Positions 62,143-64,000 of a DNA stretch of 64,000 bases are shown here, piece after piece. The position numbers were made by a program, and so were the translations under genes. Each line of letters begins with the position of its first letter. Within the stretch, counting starts at the first letter, position 1. A model generated the notes under the pieces. The model ran no database searches. It worked only from the letters and a program-made list of their open reading frames with translations, and had not been told where the DNA came from. This stretch comes from Pseudoduganella guangdongensis (lineage in GTDB: Bacteria; Pseudomonadota; Gammaproteobacteria; Burkholderiales; Burkholderiaceae_D). The stretch covers positions 1-64,000 of the forward strand of contig NZ_WWCJ01000025.1 in assembly GCF_009857475.1 (NCBI RefSeq). Reading direction: 5' to 3'.

Positions 62143-63330
62143 ATGCGCAGCATCCATCTTCCCACTGAACCGACGCCGAGCACGCAACCGCATCCCCTGT
62201 TGCGGCTTGGCTTTCGCCCCTTCTACCTGCTGGCGGCCCTGCTGGCGGCGCTGTCCATACCCTTGTGGCTAGCCAGCTACAAGGGGCTGCTGCCAGCCCT
62301 GCCGACGGCCAATATGCTGTGGCATATGCACGAAATGGTGTTCGGCTTTGGCGGCGTGGTGATCGTCGGCTTCCTGTTTACGGCGGGCCGCAACTGGACC
62401 AACCTGCCAACCCCGGCCGGCGGCCAGCTGGCGGCGCTGGCCTTGCTGTGGATCGCCGGGCGCGTGGCCATGCTGGCGGCGCCCAAACTGGGCGCCTTTG
62501 TCATCGACGGCGCCTTCCTGCCTTTGTGCGCGCTGGCTTTTGGGCGCGTGCTGGTGCAGGCGCAGAGCAAGCGCAATTACCCTATCCTGGGCATCCTGGC
62601 GCTGCTGTCGCTGGCCAACCTGCTGTTCCATGCGGCGGCCAACGGCTGGATTCCGCTCTCGCCCTTTACCCCGGTGCATGGCGCGATCCTGATGATCACC
62701 GTGCTGGAAGCGGTGATCGGCGGCCGCGTGATCCCGATGTTCACCCGTAACGGCGCGCCTGGCAGCCAGCCTGTCAGCGTGGCGTGGCGCGAGAAAACCA
62801 GCATTGCGCTGCTGGCGGCAACGGCGCTGGCCTGGGTGGCCGGTTTGCCGGGCGTGCTGGTAGCGGTGGTCGCATTCGCGGCGGCCGGCATCAATGCCTG
62901 GCGCCTGATTGGCTGGGCGCCGCACGCCACCTTGCGCGTGCCGCTGCTGTGGATCCTGCACGTCGCCTACGCCTGGGTCGTGGCCGGCCTGCTGCTGCTT
63001 GGCTTTGCGGCGCTCGGCATCGGTTCGGCCAGCAGCGCCTTCCACGCGCTGGCGGTGGGCGGCATGTCGGGCCTGATCCTGGGCATGATCACGCGCACCG
63101 CGCTGGGGCATACCGGCCGCATGCTGCGCGCCGGCCGTGCCGAAAGCGCCATGTACCTGATGCTGCAAGCTGGCGCTGTGGCCCGTTTGTGTGCCAATAT
63201 TATCCCCGCCGGGGTGCGTGACTACCTGTTACTGGCTTCCGCTGTGGCCTGGTCGTCGGCGTTCCTGCTCTACCTGTTCGTGTATGCCCCATATTTGAGC
63301 CGTGCCCGCGTCGACGGGCGGGAAGGATAG
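62143..63330 (+). CDS. nnrS: NnrS family membrane heme-copper protein
   Basis: A 395-residue protein with about twelve helices and the family marks LLRLGFRPFYLLAALLAALS at the start, WHMHEMVFGFGGVVIVGFL and TARNWT-like GRNWTNLP, plus GGRVIPMFTRNG and MITRTALGHTGR. NnrS protects cells from NO stress by an unclear route. The ATG at 62143 is preferred (GAGG upstream); 62131 in the same frame is possible. The next gene begins two bases after the stop. Confidence 0.93.
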   Translation: MRSIHLPTEPTPSTQPHPLLRLGFRPFYLLAALLAALSIPLWLASYKGLLPALPTANMLWHMHEMVFGFGGVVIVGFLFTAGRNWTNLPTPAGGQLAALALLWIAGRVAMLAAPKLGAFVIDGAFLPLCALAFGRVLVQAQSKRNYPILGILALLSLANLLFHAAANGWIPLSPFTPVHGAILMITVLEAVIGGRVIPMFTRNGAPGSQPVSVAWREKTSIALLAATALAWVAGLPGVLVAVVAFAAAGINAWRLIGWAPHATLRVPLLWILHVAYAWVVAGLLLLGFAALGIGSASSAFHALAVGGMSGLILGMITRTALGHTGRMLRAGRAESAMYLMLQAGAVARLCANIIPAGVRDYLLLASAVAWSSAFLLYLFVYAPYLSRARVDGREG

Positions 63331-63332
63331 CT

Positions 63333-64000
63333 GTGGATACCGTCACCATACTCCTGTCTTCTTTCATACTGTCGGTCACCGGCCTCCTGGTTTTTATCTG
63401 GTCGTTGCGGCATCGCTTGTTTGATTCGAGTTCGGCGGCGGCGAACGTGATTTTCTCCCCCGGCGAGGTGGGGCACGGCGAGGAGCCGGCCGCCACGCCG
63501 CAGCAGCGCGCCGGGCTGGCGCAGCCGGTCCCCGGCGAAGCGCGGCGCGAACCCGATGCGGCCGAACAGGCGGCGCTGGAACAGGAGCTGGCCGAGCGGG
63601 TGCAGGCCGACCGCTCCAGCGCTTTTGTCACCTTTGTCTTCCTGGCCTGTTCCGTGGTGTGGCTGCTGGTGGCGACGGCGGCGGGCCTGACCAGCTCCAT
63701 CAAGCTGCACGAACCGGACTGGCTGGTGCAGTATCCCTGGCTGACCTTCGGCCGCATCCGCACCATCCACCTGAACGCCGTGGCCTATGGCTGGGCGCCC
63801 ATGGCGGCGCTGGGCATCGCCATCTGGCTGCTGCCGCGACTCCTGAAAACCAACCTGGTGGGCGGGCGCTTTGCGATCTTCGGCGCCATGCTGTGGAATG
63901 CCGGCCTGATCGCGGGCCTGGGCTGCATTGCAGCGGGCATCAGCGACGGCATGGAATGGCTGGAGATTCCGTGGCAGGTGGACGTGCTGCTGGTGGCGGG
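63333..64000 (+). CDS. cbb3-type oxidase subunit I-like protein with CcoS-like N-terminus (3' end beyond window)
   Basis: From GTG 63333 (GGAAGG upstream) at least 222 residues are open to the window end. Residues 1-45 hold one helix and an LRHRLFDSSSAAANVIFSP turn like CcoS. A charged linker follows to about 90, then the start of a heme-copper oxidase subunit I (LTFGRIRTIHLNAVAYGWAP; LGIAIWLLPRLLKTNLVGGR; AAGISDGMEWLEIPWQVDV), including the first heme-ligand His region. It is in one NO-responsive operon with nnrS. It could be an oxidase or an NO reductase relative; the missing C-terminus would tell. Confidence 0.82.
   Translation, partial: MDTVTILLSSFILSVTGLLVFIWSLRHRLFDSSSAAANVIFSPGEVGHGEEPAATPQQRAGLAQPVPGEARREPDAAEQAALEQELAERVQADRSSAFVTFVFLACSVVWLLVATAAGLTSSIKLHEPDWLVQYPWLTFGRIRTIHLNAVAYGWAPMAALGIAIWLLPRLLKTNLVGGRFAIFGAMLWNAGLIAGLGCIAAGISDGMEWLEIPWQVDVLLVA

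Overview
This is a 64 kb chromosomal window from a GC-rich betaproteobacterium, most likely family Oxalobacteraceae (Massilia, Duganella or Janthinobacterium-like). The reasons are high-GC genes with strong Shine-Dalgarno sites, a subclass B3 metallo-beta-lactamase that resembles the Janthinobacterium THIN-B enzyme as I remember it, an Lrp/dadA pair, PE-Lig-Pol LigD with Ku, and an NsrR/NnrS/Hmp nitric-oxide module. No database search was possible, so all names rest on motifs and recalled families.

Layout. 0-2.5 kb: a secreted Gly/Ala-rich protein (cut by the window edge) next to a sigma-54 enhancer-binding protein, with a -24/-12 promoter and two upstream palindromes between them. 2.6-13.3 kb: acyltransferase, an orphan urease-beta-like protein, a DUF885 peptidase, a hybrid sensor kinase coupled to a REC-kinase, TetR coupled to a SulP transporter, and a degenerate GGDEF protein. 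13.4-18.4 kb: SDR oxidoreductase, Ku and LigD (non-homologous end joining), and a small secreted Ala-rich protein. 18.5-27 kb: PgeF translationally coupled to a B3 metallo-beta-lactamase, a three-gene RND efflux operon, and a 57-residue membrane protein coupled to an esterase-like protein without a recognisable nucleophile. 27.1-31.3 kb: a LysR regulator, a D-2-hydroxyacid dehydrogenase and a sensor kinase in one overlapping operon.

31.3-37.5 kb is an AT-richer accessory island. It starts with vapBC and continues as a one-directional row of ten small lineage-specific genes, one of them a CdiI-type immunity protein. Nearly every gene is separated from the next by a short degenerate element with the core CGGCCA. 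The arrangement is cassette-like and is the most unusual feature of the window.

37.5-44.7 kb: a response regulator / YaiO-type barrel / HEAT-repeat / family-2 glycosyltransferase operon (probable exopolysaccharide machine), a LysR-regulated FMN hydroxyacid dehydrogenase locus, a DUF3016 protein and three tandem tRNA-Arg(ACG) genes. 45-53.3 kb: a dense signalling district (PAS-REC, hybrid kinases, REC-GGDEF cyclase, NarX-type kinase, hemerythrin) with no DNA-binding output protein. 53.3-60.3 kb: lipoprotein plus type-II NADH dehydrogenase, a His/Lys/Gly-rich secreted protein, a large membrane-associated protein of unknown role, Lrp/dadA, a 39-bp perfect palindrome, and an HDOD protein. 60.3-64 kb: hmp, nsrR, nnrS and the start of a CcoS-CcoN-like oxidase, with two recognisable NsrR boxes.

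Almost all stretches over 300 bases are coding. The two exceptions (31905-32287 and 44656-45086) are described as features.
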